Positions 15,017 through 23,991 of a stretch of 64,000 nt of DNA are shown here, piece after piece. Both the position numbers and the translations under genes were made by a program. Origin of the DNA: Pseudomonas sp. FeN3W (GTDB lineage Bacteria; Pseudomonadota; Gammaproteobacteria; Pseudomonadales; Pseudomonadaceae); NCBI GenBank assembly GCA_030263805.2, contig CP136010.1:4933792-4997791 (forward strand), read 5' to 3'. The notes under the pieces are model-generated. The model searched no databases. It was not told where the DNA came from and was given only the letters and a program-made list of their open reading frames with translations. The stretch's first letter is position 1, and each line of letters begins with the position of its first letter.

Positions 15017-15595
15017 TCACTGCCCAAGCAGTTCGTTCATGGCGATGATCTGTTCGGCGACCTGGATCAGCTTCTGCTGACGACTCATCGCCTGGCGACG
15101 CATCAGGGTGTAGGCCTCTTCCTCCTTGCAGTCGCGCATCTTCATCAGCATGCCTTTGGCCAGCTCGATGCGTTTGCGTTCGGCGAGTTGTTGCTCACGG
15201 GCCTGCAACTGCGCGCGGATCGCCTGGTCGGTCTCGAAACGCGCCATCGCCACATCGAGGATCGGCTTGAGCCGCTGGGCCTGAATACCCTCGACGATAT
15301 AAGCGCTGACCCCCGCGCGGATGGCTTGGCGCATGGCATTCGGGTCACTGTCGTCGGTGAACATGACGATGGGGCGTGGTTGATCGCGGCTGACCAGCAC
15401 CACTTGCTCGAGCACGTCGCGGCCGGGTGAGTCGGTGTCGATCAGCACCACGTCAGGGCGGATCGCCTCGACCCGTTCGGGCAGATCGATGGTCAGGCCG
15501 GATTCATCGATGACTTCGAAGCCGGCCTCGATCAGCGCGCTTCGCAGGCGCCCGATCTTGCGTGGGGTATCGTCGATCAGCAGGATGCGCAACAT
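15017..15595 (-). CDS. nasT: NasT: ANTAR-domain antitermination regulator
   Basis: A 192-residue RNA-binding response regulator. Residues 1-120 are a receiver-like domain (RILLIDD, then VVLIDTDSPGRDVLE). Residues about 130-190 are an ANTAR domain (AERKRIELAKGMLMKMRDCKEEEAYTLMR). In related bacteria NasS holds NasT inactive without nitrate; with nitrate NasT binds paired hairpins and prevents termination. Three matching targets are in this window. ATG 15595 has GAGGGG eight bases upstream and gives MLRILLIDD. The gene overlaps no other, and nasS ends at 15610, so the two are cotranscribed. Confidence 0.95.
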   Translation of the reverse strand: MLRILLIDDTPRKIGRLRSALIEAGFEVIDESGLTIDLPERVEAIRPDVVLIDTDSPGRDVLEQVVLVSRDQPRPIVMFTDDSDPNAMRQAIRAGVSAYIVEGIQAQRLKPILDVAMARFETDQAIRAQLQAREQQLAERKRIELAKGMLMKMRDCKEEEAYTLMRRQAMSRQQKLIQVAEQIIAMNELLGQ

Positions 15596-15609
15596 GCCTG
15601 AGCCCCTCG

Positions 15610-16830
15610 TCAAAGTGCAGCCGCCACGGCCTGATCGGCCATGGCGTGCAGCGGGAAGCTGCGGGCATAGGCTGCCGGATCGCTGCCGTCCCAGGTCTTG
15701 CCATCCATCAGCGTGGCGTTGCGCACGGGCGACTCCGGCGCGGTGATACCCAGCGCTTCGGCGGCCTGTCGATACAGCGCGATCTGTTGCACCTGGCTTG
15801 CGACCAACTGGTAGTCAGGGTCCTGACGCAACAGGCCCCAGCGCCGCAGCTGGGTCATGAACCAGAGACCGTCGGAAAGGTAGGGCATGTTCGCTGCGCC
15901 ATCGGCAAAGAAGCGCAGCGGGTGTTGGTCATTCCAGGCGTTGCCCAGCCCATCCTGATACGAACCGAGAAAGCGTGATTCGATGGCTGCCAGCGGCGCG
16001 TTGACATACTCGCTCCCGGCAATCAGCTGCGCGGTACTGCGGCGATTTTCCTGGCTCTGGTCGATGAAACGGCTTGCTTCGAGCACTGCCATCACCAGTG
16101 CGCGCGCGGTGTTGGGGTACTGCTCGACGAATGCGCGGGTGCAGCCGAGCACCTTTTCCGGATGATCCGGCCAGATCGACTGACTGGTTGCGAGGGTGAA
16201 GCCGACCCCCTCGGCGATCGCCTGCGCGCCCCAGGGCTCGCCGGCGCAGAAGCCGTCGATGCGCCCGGCCTGCAGGTACGCCACCATCTGCGATGGCGGC
16301 AGCACCAGCGTTCGTACATCCTGCAGCGGGTGGATACCATTGGCGGCCAGCCAGTAGTAGAGCCACAGCGCGTGGGTGCCGGTGGGGAAAGTGTGCGCGA
16401 GGGTCAGGCGCGCACCGCTTTGGCGCACGCTGTTGCGCAGTGCCTCGGGATTGGTCACGCCGGCTGCCTTCAGCGGAGCCGACAGGTTGATGCTCTGGCC
16501 GTTCTGCGCAAGCCCCATGAGCACCGCCATATCCACCGCGGGGCTGCCGCCGATGCCCAGATGTACGGCATAGATCAGTCCGTACAGACCGTGCGCTGCG
16601 TCCAGTTCGCCGCCAATCAGCTTGTCGCGCAGGCCCGACCAGGAGTTCTGTCGGTGCAGGTTGAGCGTCAGGCCGAAGGGCTGGGCGAAGCCCTGAGTGG
16701 CGGCGACGATCAGCGAGGCGGCATCGGTAAGTGGCAGAAAGCCAAGGTTGAGCGAGCTCTTTTCCGGTGCATCGCTGCCGGCGACCCAGGCCAGTGCATC
16801 GTGGCGGTGCGGCGTAGAGGGTTCGGACAT
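15610..16830 (-). CDS. nasS: NasS: nitrate-sensing partner of NasT (NrtA-like binding protein)
   Basis: A cytoplasmic periplasmic-binding-protein homologue of 406 residues without a signal peptide. It resembles NrtA/CmpA nitrate binding proteins (LNLGFLPLTDAASLIVAATQGF, LPPSQMVAYLQAGRIDGFCAGEPWG, FVEQYPNTARALVMAVLEA). In known systems it binds NasT in the absence of nitrate or nitrite and releases it when ligand binds. ATG 16830 (MSEPSTP) is chosen over an upstream in-frame start at 16917, which would overlap the sigma-54 promoter. nasT follows 14 bases downstream. Confidence 0.93.
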   Translation of the reverse strand: MSEPSTPHRHDALAWVAGSDAPEKSSLNLGFLPLTDAASLIVAATQGFAQPFGLTLNLHRQNSWSGLRDKLIGGELDAAHGLYGLIYAVHLGIGGSPAVDMAVLMGLAQNGQSINLSAPLKAAGVTNPEALRNSVRQSGARLTLAHTFPTGTHALWLYYWLAANGIHPLQDVRTLVLPPSQMVAYLQAGRIDGFCAGEPWGAQAIAEGVGFTLATSQSIWPDHPEKVLGCTRAFVEQYPNTARALVMAVLEASRFIDQSQENRRSTAQLIAGSEYVNAPLAAIESRFLGSYQDGLGNAWNDQHPLRFFADGAANMPYLSDGLWFMTQLRRWGLLRQDPDYQLVASQVQQIALYRQAAEALGITAPESPVRNATLMDGKTWDGSDPAAYARSFPLHAMADQAVAAAL

Positions 16831-16912
16831 GCTGGGTAGGCCTTTCGATTGCGAAGCGTGCGACACAGGCAACCCTGCGCGACCGCTCAGGAGTGGTCTA
16901 TGCCAAGCCTGA

Positions 16913-16929
16913 AGCAAGCGATATGCCAG
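16913..16929 (-). promoter_or_regulatory. Sigma-54 promoter of nasST
   Basis: The minus strand reads CTGGCATATCGCTTGCT, with GG and GC 10 bases apart and perfect YTGGCA and TTGCW ends. A GCACC-GCGCT-GGTCC sequence at 16961-16975 matches the NtrC dyad at 9 of 10 positions. No attenuator hairpins are seen between here and the nasS ATG. Confidence 0.65.
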
Positions 16930-17010
16930 CGAGAAAATGGTGCGTCACCGCGGTGTCCATGCACCGCGCTGGTCCGGCAGCGTCTGTGTGAAGCGTTGCG
17001 GCGTTGCCGG

Positions 17011-18639
17011 TCAGCGTGGGTAGAGTGGCGGCAGGGCGCTTTGGTCCTGCTCGACACTGGGGCTGGTCGCCGGAGGCAGCGTCTGGATCGCCTGCCACAG
17101 TGCTTCGCCTTGCCAACGCTGGCCGGCTTCGCTGTAAAGCGCACCGTTGAGTCCGTCCAGCGCATCGGACAGCGGCACGAAGCGCGCAGCCATGTCGGCC
17201 AGCGTTTCCGGCTGTTGCCGCGCCCAGGCATCCAGCGCCTGGCGAGTGGCTTGCGAGTCGTTGGCCTGGCAGGCGCGACGCAGGTCGTCGAGCAGGCTGC
17301 GCGGGGTCGGGCCGGGCTGGAGTGCGCGCTGCACTGCGGGTTGCCGTCGTGCGTGCAGCCACAGTCCGAAGCCGGCGAGGGTGGATAGGGCAAAGATCAG
17401 GGTGCTCAGCTGCCAAAGCCACAGTACTGGCTGTTCGGCAGGCACCGCCGTTACGGCCGGTTGCTCGACGGGCGGTGGTGCGAGATTCGGATTATCGGCG
17501 ACATTCAGACTGCGCTCGTCCAGCGTGGTGCGTTCCAGCCGGTCTTCCACGGTGTTCCACCAGACCACCTCTACTGCGGGTAACTGCAATGCCCCGCTGC
17601 GCGTGGGGATCAGCGCCTCGCGCTGCTCGCGGCTACCGACCAGGCCCGCGCCACTGACCTCATTGGCCAGGATCGGTTGATCCGGGTAGCGGCGCAGATC
17701 GGGGCTCTGGGCAGAGCCGATGGCTGGCAGTTGGGTGCTGGTCAGGCCTTCGGCCTTGAGCAACAGGCTGCGGGTGAGCGATTCGCCGGTCTGTAACTGA
17801 TCGGGCTCCGGGCTCCAGGCCTCGACCAGGGTCAGACTACGTGCCGGCAGCCAGGGTGCAGCGGTGGGGTAGTCTGCGGGTTTGGGCTTGACCGTCAGTG
17901 GGATGCTCGGCGACCTGACCTGCGTCGAGCGGCCCGAGCGCGAGCCGAACAGCGGGTTGCTGCCATTGCTGACGGTGGTGGCGCTGAAGAGTTGCGCTGG
18001 GATGGTCAGCTCGCCGGATTTCTGTGGGAACAGCGCATAACGCACCTCGATGACGCCGTGGAGAATGCCGTTGATGGTCTTCTCGTAGGTGCGTGGCTCA
18101 CCGAGCCGCTCGACCAGGGCTTCCGGCATCTGCAGCGGCGAGAGGGTGCTGTCGTCGTACAGCGAAACCGAATGGTAGATGCGCAGGGTGAGGATCACCT
18201 GGGCCTGCACGTAAACGCTTTCCTGATCCACGCTGGCATCGATGAAGATCGGCGCCAGCTGGTCGCCTTCGCTGCTTTTCAACGATTCCTGGACCAGCAG
18301 GGTGATTGGCTCGCTGCGCCAGTCGCCCAACTGCAACGGCGGGATGATCACATAGCCGGTCTGCTTCGGTCGCAGGGTGATCAACCAGCGTGTGATCGCG
18401 TGGGCTTCGCCGTTGCTGCTGGAAAGCTGGTTGACCTGACGGGTATCGAACACCTCGAACAACGGTTCCAGCGGCTCCAGGTCAGGCCTGCCGAATACCG
18501 TGCTGCCCTGGCTTTCCAGACTCAGCTCGAGGGTTTCATCAATGCTCAGCTGGGTGCGGTCAACCCGGGCGAACAGGCCGGCGGCTGCGGCCTGGCCAGT
18601 AAGGAGGCCGAGCAGAAGAAAAGCCATCAGGCGCATCAT
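17011..18639 (-). CDS. batD: BatD-like membrane protein
   Basis: A 542-residue envelope protein with a signal peptide (MMRLMAFLLLGLLTGQAAAA) and a first beta-rich domain (RVDRTQLSIDETLELSLES), typical of the BatD/oxygen-tolerance family. A membrane helix near residue 425 (LWQLSTLIFALSTLAGFGLWL) precedes a cytoplasmic tail. It would work with MoxR and the von Willebrand proteins in an envelope-associated complex whose task is not settled. It is the last gene of the operon; its ATG overlaps the batB stop as ATGA. Confidence 0.88.
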   Translation of the reverse strand: MMRLMAFLLLGLLTGQAAAAGLFARVDRTQLSIDETLELSLESQGSTVFGRPDLEPLEPLFEVFDTRQVNQLSSSNGEAHAITRWLITLRPKQTGYVIIPPLQLGDWRSEPITLLVQESLKSSEGDQLAPIFIDASVDQESVYVQAQVILTLRIYHSVSLYDDSTLSPLQMPEALVERLGEPRTYEKTINGILHGVIEVRYALFPQKSGELTIPAQLFSATTVSNGSNPLFGSRSGRSTQVRSPSIPLTVKPKPADYPTAAPWLPARSLTLVEAWSPEPDQLQTGESLTRSLLLKAEGLTSTQLPAIGSAQSPDLRRYPDQPILANEVSGAGLVGSREQREALIPTRSGALQLPAVEVVWWNTVEDRLERTTLDERSLNVADNPNLAPPPVEQPAVTAVPAEQPVLWLWQLSTLIFALSTLAGFGLWLHARRQPAVQRALQPGPTPRSLLDDLRRACQANDSQATRQALDAWARQQPETLADMAARFVPLSDALDGLNGALYSEAGQRWQGEALWQAIQTLPPATSPSVEQDQSALPPLYPR

Positions 18640-20360
18640 CGATTGGTTTCCTGGTGCTTGCGTTGTTCGTAGAGGAATTTTCGTCGCAGCAACTCGCCGG
18701 GATCGTCCGGAATCTGCCGCAGCCATTGCTCCATCGCTTGTTGCCGCTCCTGCTCGGGGAGCGCCTCGTGTTGCACCTGGGCCGCGCTGCCATCCATGTC
18801 TTCGGTCTCGGGCGTCGCTTCGGTTGTCGATGGCAGCGAGGCGCCGCTGGCTTCGCTGGAAGGCTCGCCCTGGGCATCCTCGGGCGAAGGTGAGCGGGCA
18901 GAGCCCGTTTCCTGTGATTGCGGCTGCTCGGGTTGCGGCAGTGGCTCTTCGGTTTGTTCGTCCTGCTGATTCTGTGCTTGCTCGGACTCGGGTTGTTCCT
19001 GCTGGCGGCGCAGCAACTCTTCGATCAAGGCCTTGTTGCGCTGCGCCGCCTGTAGATCAGGTTGCAGTTCCAGCGCCTGGTCATAGGCCTCGATGGCGGC
19101 CTCAAGGGCTTCGCTGCGAGCCAGGGCATTGCCGCGGTTGTAGTGATCGGCGGCCGTGTTGCCTTCGGCGAACAGCTCTGCCGCGCCGGCATAGTCGCCG
19201 GCCTGATAGCGTGCGGTGGCCTGCCAACGATGATCGGTGAAGCGCTCGGCGGCCTCGGCCGGCCGCTCCGCGTCCAGCAGGTGTTGGCCCTGCTGATCGC
19301 GGCGTAGCCAGAGATCCTCTAGCTCGAAGGCGTTGGCGGGCTGTGGCTGCAACAGGAACAATGGCAGGCAGAACAACCAGCCGCGGCGGCCGGCGAGGGC
19401 TGCTAGCAAGAGCAGCGGCAACAGCAGCCAGTGCCCCTGATCCAACCAGGCTTCCAACCGCATGATTTCATCGTCCTGTTGCAACGTGCCGGTTTGATCG
19501 AACAGGCCGAGGGCGGCCAGGTCATCGTCGCCCAGCCGCGCGCGCTGATAGCGCCCCCCCAGTTCCCCGACCAGGCGTTGCAGTCTGGCGTTGTCCAGGC
19601 GCGGGATGAGGATTGCGCCTTGGGCATCCTTGAGGAAGCTGCCGTCCTTTCCGGCGATGGGCGCGCCTTGTTCGGTGCCGACGCCGAGGATCAGCAGTCG
19701 CTCGTTCCTGCCCTCCATCAGCGTGACGATGGCGCTGCGTTCGTGCTCGTCCAGGCTGCTGCCGATCAGCAGCAAGCGGCCGCGCCCCAGGCCAGCCTGC
19801 TCGAGCAGGGCGAGGCCCTTGGTGACGGCAAGGTCTGCGCGCTGGCCCGGCTCGGGCATCAGCGTCGGGTGCAGGGCGTCGAGCAGGTTGCGGGTGGTCT
19901 CCAGGTCGTCGGATAGCGGCACAACGGTATGGGCGCTGCCGGCGAATACCACGACGGCGGTCTGGACGTCCTGCCGGCGCTCCAGCAGATCCAGCAGTTT
20001 GCGCTTGGCTTGCTCCAGGCGAGTGGGTGGCGCGTCGCTGGCGAGCATCGATGGCGTGAGTTCGAGCAGCACCACCAGGGGATCGCTGCGCTTGATGCTC
20101 GGTTGTTCGAAGCGTTGCCAGCTGGGCCCGAGCAATGCGATGACCGCCAGCAGCCAGGCCAGGCCCAGTACCAGCCAGGGCAGGCGACTGTGGCGCAGTC
20201 GGCCACGAGTCAACAGGACAGCATGGAAGGCTTCCGGCAGCAGGCGCTGCCAGCGCCCGACCTGCAGCTGCCGATGCCAGAGCCGCCACAGCAGCCAGAT
20301 CAGCAGCGGCACGATGAGCAGCCAGTATGGCCGCAGCAGATGCGGTAGCAGTTCGCTCAT
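18636..20360 (-). CDS. batB: BatB-BatC fusion: von Willebrand A and TPR protein
   Basis: A 574-residue membrane protein. Two N-terminal hydrophobic helices precede a VWA domain (about 85-290; ELTPSMLASD replaces the classic DxSxS metal site, so metal binding may be weak). A further helix pair near 310-345 leads to TPR repeats (about 370-465; AADHYNRGNALARSEALEAA) and an acidic Gln/Glu/Pro-rich tail. In many bacteria BatB and BatC are separate. Overlaps of 4 bases with both neighbours show tight coupling. Confidence 0.88.
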   Translation of the reverse strand: MSELLPHLLRPYWLLIVPLLIWLLWRLWHRQLQVGRWQRLLPEAFHAVLLTRGRLRHSRLPWLVLGLAWLLAVIALLGPSWQRFEQPSIKRSDPLVVLLELTPSMLASDAPPTRLEQAKRKLLDLLERRQDVQTAVVVFAGSAHTVVPLSDDLETTRNLLDALHPTLMPEPGQRADLAVTKGLALLEQAGLGRGRLLLIGSSLDEHERSAIVTLMEGRNERLLILGVGTEQGAPIAGKDGSFLKDAQGAILIPRLDNARLQRLVGELGGRYQRARLGDDDLAALGLFDQTGTLQQDDEIMRLEAWLDQGHWLLLPLLLLAALAGRRGWLFCLPLFLLQPQPANAFELEDLWLRRDQQGQHLLDAERPAEAAERFTDHRWQATARYQAGDYAGAAELFAEGNTAADHYNRGNALARSEALEAAIEAYDQALELQPDLQAAQRNKALIEELLRRQQEQPESEQAQNQQDEQTEEPLPQPEQPQSQETGSARSPSPEDAQGEPSSEASGASLPSTTEATPETEDMDGSAAQVQHEALPEQERQQAMEQWLRQIPDDPGELLRRKFLYEQRKHQETNR

Positions 20361-21376
20361 CGGCGCTGCTCCCGTCGCCAGGCCAGGCGTTGCAGCTGTG
20401 CACTCCACAGGCTGGCCGCAACCATCAGCAGGCTGATCAGCAAAGCCGCCGACAGCGGCCAGATGTACAGCGCCTCGGCCACGCGGGCCTGGGCTGGTTG
20501 CTGCGCCGCCGGTTCGAGCCGATCCAGCGTGTCGCCGATCGCCTTCAGCTCTGCGCTCGACGAGGCGCGGAAATACTCACCCCCGGTTTGCTCGGAAATG
20601 GCGCGCAGCGTCGGCTCGTCGAGGTCCAGGCCAGGGTTGAAACCGAAGCGGCTGAGCACGCCACCCTCTTCCGGCACGGCGCCGATGCCGATGGTGTGGA
20701 CCCGCACGCCTTCTTCGGCGGCCAGCGAGGCCGCCAGCAGCGGCTCGATTTCGCCACCATTGTTGGCGCCATCGGTGATCAATACCAGCACGCGATTGTT
20801 CGCCGGTCGCTCCCGGAGGCGTTTAACCGCCAGGCCGATGGCGTCGCCGATGGCAGTATTGCTGCCGGCGATGCCAACCCTGGCTTCATCCAGCCAGACT
20901 CGCACGGTACGGCGATCGAAGGTCAGTGGCGCCTGCAGATAGGCTTTGCTGCCGAAGAGGATGAGACCGACGCGATCGCCACGACGCTCCTCGATGAAGT
21001 CGCCAAGCAGTATCTTGACCAGTTCCAGCCGCGTCAGCTCTTCGTCCTGCCACTGCATGTCTGGGTAATCCATCGAACCGGAAACATCCACCGCCAGCAG
21101 CAGATCGCGCCCGCTGGTAGGCAGCGGCAGTGGTTCACCCAGCCACTGGGGGCGTGCTGCGGCGAACAGCAGCAACAGCCAGACGGTCAGGTAGGGCAGT
21201 TGCTGGCGCCAGGCGAGCAGGGCGACCCGCGCGCGCCGGCCGGACAGCTGCTGCAGTTCGTCGAGGAAGCTGACCTTCAGCGCGGCTTCGCCGCTATCGG
21301 CCGGCGGCAGCAGTGCGCGCAGCAGCCAGGGCAGCGGTAGCAGCAGGAAGACCCAGGGCCAGGCCAGTTCAAACAT
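20357..21376 (-). CDS. batA: BatA: von Willebrand A domain membrane protein
   Basis: A 339-residue protein with N-terminal membrane helices, a VWA domain with an intact MIDAS motif (LLLAVDVSGSMDY, then SNTAIGDAI and LITDGANNGG), and a C-terminal membrane helix (ALLISLLMVAASLW). It is a likely metal-dependent binding partner of the MoxR ATPase. The start at 21376 overlaps the DUF4381 gene by 8 bases. Confidence 0.9.
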   Translation of the reverse strand: MFELAWPWVFLLLPLPWLLRALLPPADSGEAALKVSFLDELQQLSGRRARVALLAWRQQLPYLTVWLLLLFAAARPQWLGEPLPLPTSGRDLLLAVDVSGSMDYPDMQWQDEELTRLELVKILLGDFIEERRGDRVGLILFGSKAYLQAPLTFDRRTVRVWLDEARVGIAGSNTAIGDAIGLAVKRLRERPANNRVLVLITDGANNGGEIEPLLAASLAAEEGVRVHTIGIGAVPEEGGVLSRFGFNPGLDLDEPTLRAISEQTGGEYFRASSSAELKAIGDTLDRLEPAAQQPAQARVAEALYIWPLSAALLISLLMVAASLWSAQLQRLAWRREQRR

Positions 21377-21863
21377 GCTTGCGGATCCAGATGTCGACGG
21401 CCTGTTCGAGCCCGTCGATGGCCTTGTCGTCGAGGCGGCACTCGGCCCGGTAGGCACCTTCGACCAGAATCATCCAGCGGGTCAGTCCGGCGGCAGGGCA
21501 ACGGTTGTCGAGAAAGGCCAGCCACGCGCGCCCACTGAGCGTGTGCGGGTGGTCGTTGGGGTAACGAATGCGGCAGAGCCGCTTGAGCAGCCCATTGAGT
21601 TGTTGCAGCCACTGGCTGGCCGGTTGTCCGCCATAGGGTTTGCTCAAGCGCGACAGTTCGATGAGCGCCTCCTGGCGCTGCGGTTCCAGCGGTGGTTCCG
21701 GCTGCACACGGGGCTTGCGCCTGAGTAGCCGGCGACGAAGCCGCCAGAGCATGCCAAGTGCCATCAACAGCGCCAGGCCGAGCAGCCACCAGCCCGGTGC
21801 CGGAGGCCACCAGCTGATCGGCTCGGGGCTGATCAGCGGAGCCAGTTGATCGAGCGGATTCAT
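21369..21863 (-). CDS. DUF4381 membrane protein
   Basis: A 164-residue protein with one membrane helix (about 24-42, WWLLGLALLMALGMLWRL) and a cytoplasmic helical domain ending DDKAIDGLEQAVDIWIRKH. DUF4381 proteins are regular members of MoxR-DUF58-VWA operons. No enzymatic motif is visible. Its start forms an ATGA overlap with the DUF58 gene. Confidence 0.88.
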   Translation of the reverse strand: MNPLDQLAPLISPEPISWWPPAPGWWLLGLALLMALGMLWRLRRRLLRRKPRVQPEPPLEPQRQEALIELSRLSKPYGGQPASQWLQQLNGLLKRLCRIRYPNDHPHTLSGRAWLAFLDNRCPAAGLTRWMILVEGAYRAECRLDDKAIDGLEQAVDIWIRKHV

Positions 21864-22822
21864 TGCCGTGCGCTCGGATGGCGGACGCTCAGGTGCTCGC
21901 GCAACTGCTCGACCAGATCGTGCTGGGTATCGAGCGGCATCAGCGGGACCCGCAGTCGATCGGCCAGGCGCTGCCAGCGGGCGCTGCGCGCTTCGCCCAG
22001 CTCGCGGTAGCGCTGACGCAGATCGGCATCCTGGGTATCCAGCTCCAGCCGCGCATTGCCTTCGCTGAAGCGCAGCAGGCCGGCGGCGGGCAGGGCGTGA
22101 TCCAGCGGATCGAACAACGGCAGCAACAGCAGATCGACATGGCGCGCGAGCAGGCTGAGCTGCTGCTCGGCGGCATCGGTGAGGGTGCGCTCGTCGCAGA
22201 GAATCACCGACAGACTGCCCGGACGCAGCACTTCCCGTGCCCGGCGCAACGCCATGCTGAAAGCGTCGGGGTCGATCGGGTCGTCTGGCTGCAGACGGTT
22301 ATTGGCGCGGGTGACGCGATCCAGCAGCTGCAGCAGGCTCTGCTTGCTGCGCCGTGGCTTGATCTCCTGACGCTCATCGCCGAACACCAGCCCGCCAACC
22401 CGATCATTGTGGCTGAGCGCCGCCCAGCCGATCAGGCTCGCCGCCTGCGCCGCCAGCACCGACTTGAACAGCCGGCCGCTGCCGAAGAACAAGCGCGGGC
22501 TCTGCTCGACGACGATATAAATCGGCCGCTCGCGTTCTTCATGGAAGAGCTTGGTGTGCGGTTCCTGGGTACGTGCGGTGACGCGCCAGTCGATGGTGCG
22601 TACGTCGTCGCCGGGCTGGTAGATGCGGACCTGGTCGAAATCCACGCCACGCCCGCGCAGCTTGGAATGATGCAGCCCGACCAGCGGGCTGCGGCGATGC
22701 GGTGTGGAAAACAGCGGCACTTCACGGACACGATGACGCATGTCGATGAGTTCGGCCAGGCTCACACGGATACCGGAGCCCTGCTCGGTTGGCTGCCCGG
22801 CGGCGAAAGCCTGCGGTTGCAT
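21860..22822 (-). CDS. DUF58 protein
   Basis: A 320-residue protein with the DUF58 signature GRGVDFDQVRIYQPGDDVRTIDWRV, which precedes a VWA-like fold (IYIVVEQSPRLFFG). No membrane helix is evident, so it may be a soluble adaptor. ATG 22822 touches the MoxR stop codon (TGATG). A much longer reading frame starting at 23047 is rejected because it would overlap moxR. Confidence 0.9.
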   Translation of the reverse strand: MQPQAFAAGQPTEQGSGIRVSLAELIDMRHRVREVPLFSTPHRRSPLVGLHHSKLRGRGVDFDQVRIYQPGDDVRTIDWRVTARTQEPHTKLFHEERERPIYIVVEQSPRLFFGSGRLFKSVLAAQAASLIGWAALSHNDRVGGLVFGDERQEIKPRRSKQSLLQLLDRVTRANNRLQPDDPIDPDAFSMALRRAREVLRPGSLSVILCDERTLTDAAEQQLSLLARHVDLLLLPLFDPLDHALPAAGLLRFSEGNARLELDTQDADLRQRYRELGEARSARWQRLADRLRVPLMPLDTQHDLVEQLREHLSVRHPSARQ

Positions 22823-23781
22823 CAGGCCACCGCGACCACGTCGAGAATGCGCTGGATGACCCGGTCCTGGTCGATGCCGGCGGCTTCCGCCTCGAAGGAG
22901 AGAATCAGGCGGTGACGCAGTACATCGAAAAGCATCGCCTGTATGTCCTCGGGACTGACGAAATCGCGTCCGGCCAGCCAGGCATGGGCACGGGCGCAGC
23001 GGTCCAGCGAGATGGAGCCGCGCGGACTTGCGCCATAGGCGATCCACTCGGCCAGCTCGGCATCGAACTTGGCCGGGGTGCGCGTGGCCATGACCAGCTG
23101 CACCAGGTATTCCTCCACCGCATCGGCCATGTACAGGCCGAGAATGTCCTTGCGTGCGGCGAAGATCGCCTGCTGGCTGACCCGGTGCTCCGGCGCCGCC
23201 TCGCCATTGATCGCCTCACCCCGGGCCTGCTGCAGGATGCGCCGCTCCACCGAGGCGTCGGGGAAACCGATCTTCACGTGCAGCAGGAAGCGGTCGAGCT
23301 GTGCTTCGGGCAGGGGATACGTTCCTTCCTGCTCGATCGGGTTCTGCGTCGCCATCACCAGAAACAGCGGCGGCAGGTCGTAGGTGCTGCGACCGACACT
23401 GACCTGGCGCTCGGCCATGGCTTCGAGGAGCGCCGATTGCACCTTGGCCGGCGCGCGGTTGATTTCGTCCGCGAGCACCAGGTTATGGAAGATCGGCCCC
23501 TGCTGGAGGACGAAGCTGCCGGTCTCCGGACGATAGATTTCGGTGCCGGTGATGTCGGCGGGCAGCAGGTCGGGGGTGAACTGGATTCGATGGAACTCGG
23601 CCTCCAGGCCTTCGGCGAGTTCCTTGATGGCGCGGGTCTTGGCCAGGCCCGGCGCCCCTTCGACGAGCATGTGGCCGTCGGCGAGCAGGGCGATCAGCAG
23701 GCGTTCGATCAGCCGTTCCTGCCCCAGGATCTGGGTGGACAGGAACTGTCGCAGCGCGATTATCGATTCACGGTGATCCAT
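22822..23781 (-). CDS. MoxR-family AAA+ ATPase
   Basis: A 319-residue ATPase that probably remodels or activates the VWA proteins of the same operon. The Walker A is GAPGLAKT (about residue 43), Walker B LVLADEINRAP (about 105), followed by MATQNPIEQEGTYPLPEAQLDRF, the MoxR sensor region. It is first of six genes, all with overlaps or tiny gaps. Confidence 0.95.
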   Translation of the reverse strand: MDHRESIIALRQFLSTQILGQERLIERLLIALLADGHMLVEGAPGLAKTRAIKELAEGLEAEFHRIQFTPDLLPADITGTEIYRPETGSFVLQQGPIFHNLVLADEINRAPAKVQSALLEAMAERQVSVGRSTYDLPPLFLVMATQNPIEQEGTYPLPEAQLDRFLLHVKIGFPDASVERRILQQARGEAINGEAAPEHRVSQQAIFAARKDILGLYMADAVEEYLVQLVMATRTPAKFDAELAEWIAYGASPRGSISLDRCARAHAWLAGRDFVSPEDIQAMLFDVLRHRLILSFEAEAAGIDQDRVIQRILDVVAVA

Positions 23782-23991
23782 CGTTTCGAGTCTTCCAGGT
23801 GGGCGGCAAATCGGCTGGCGCGGCGGGCAGGGACGCCGGCTGCTATTGGCTGCTACAGACAGTCGCAGGCGACTGCAGGAGAAGCGCCACTTTACTGCAT
23901 TAACCCTCGACTAGACTAACCTTGAACCTTCGTCCTGTGCCGTCAGTCACTACCGACGTCTCTTTCCCCAGCAAGCCAAGCGGAGCCATAC

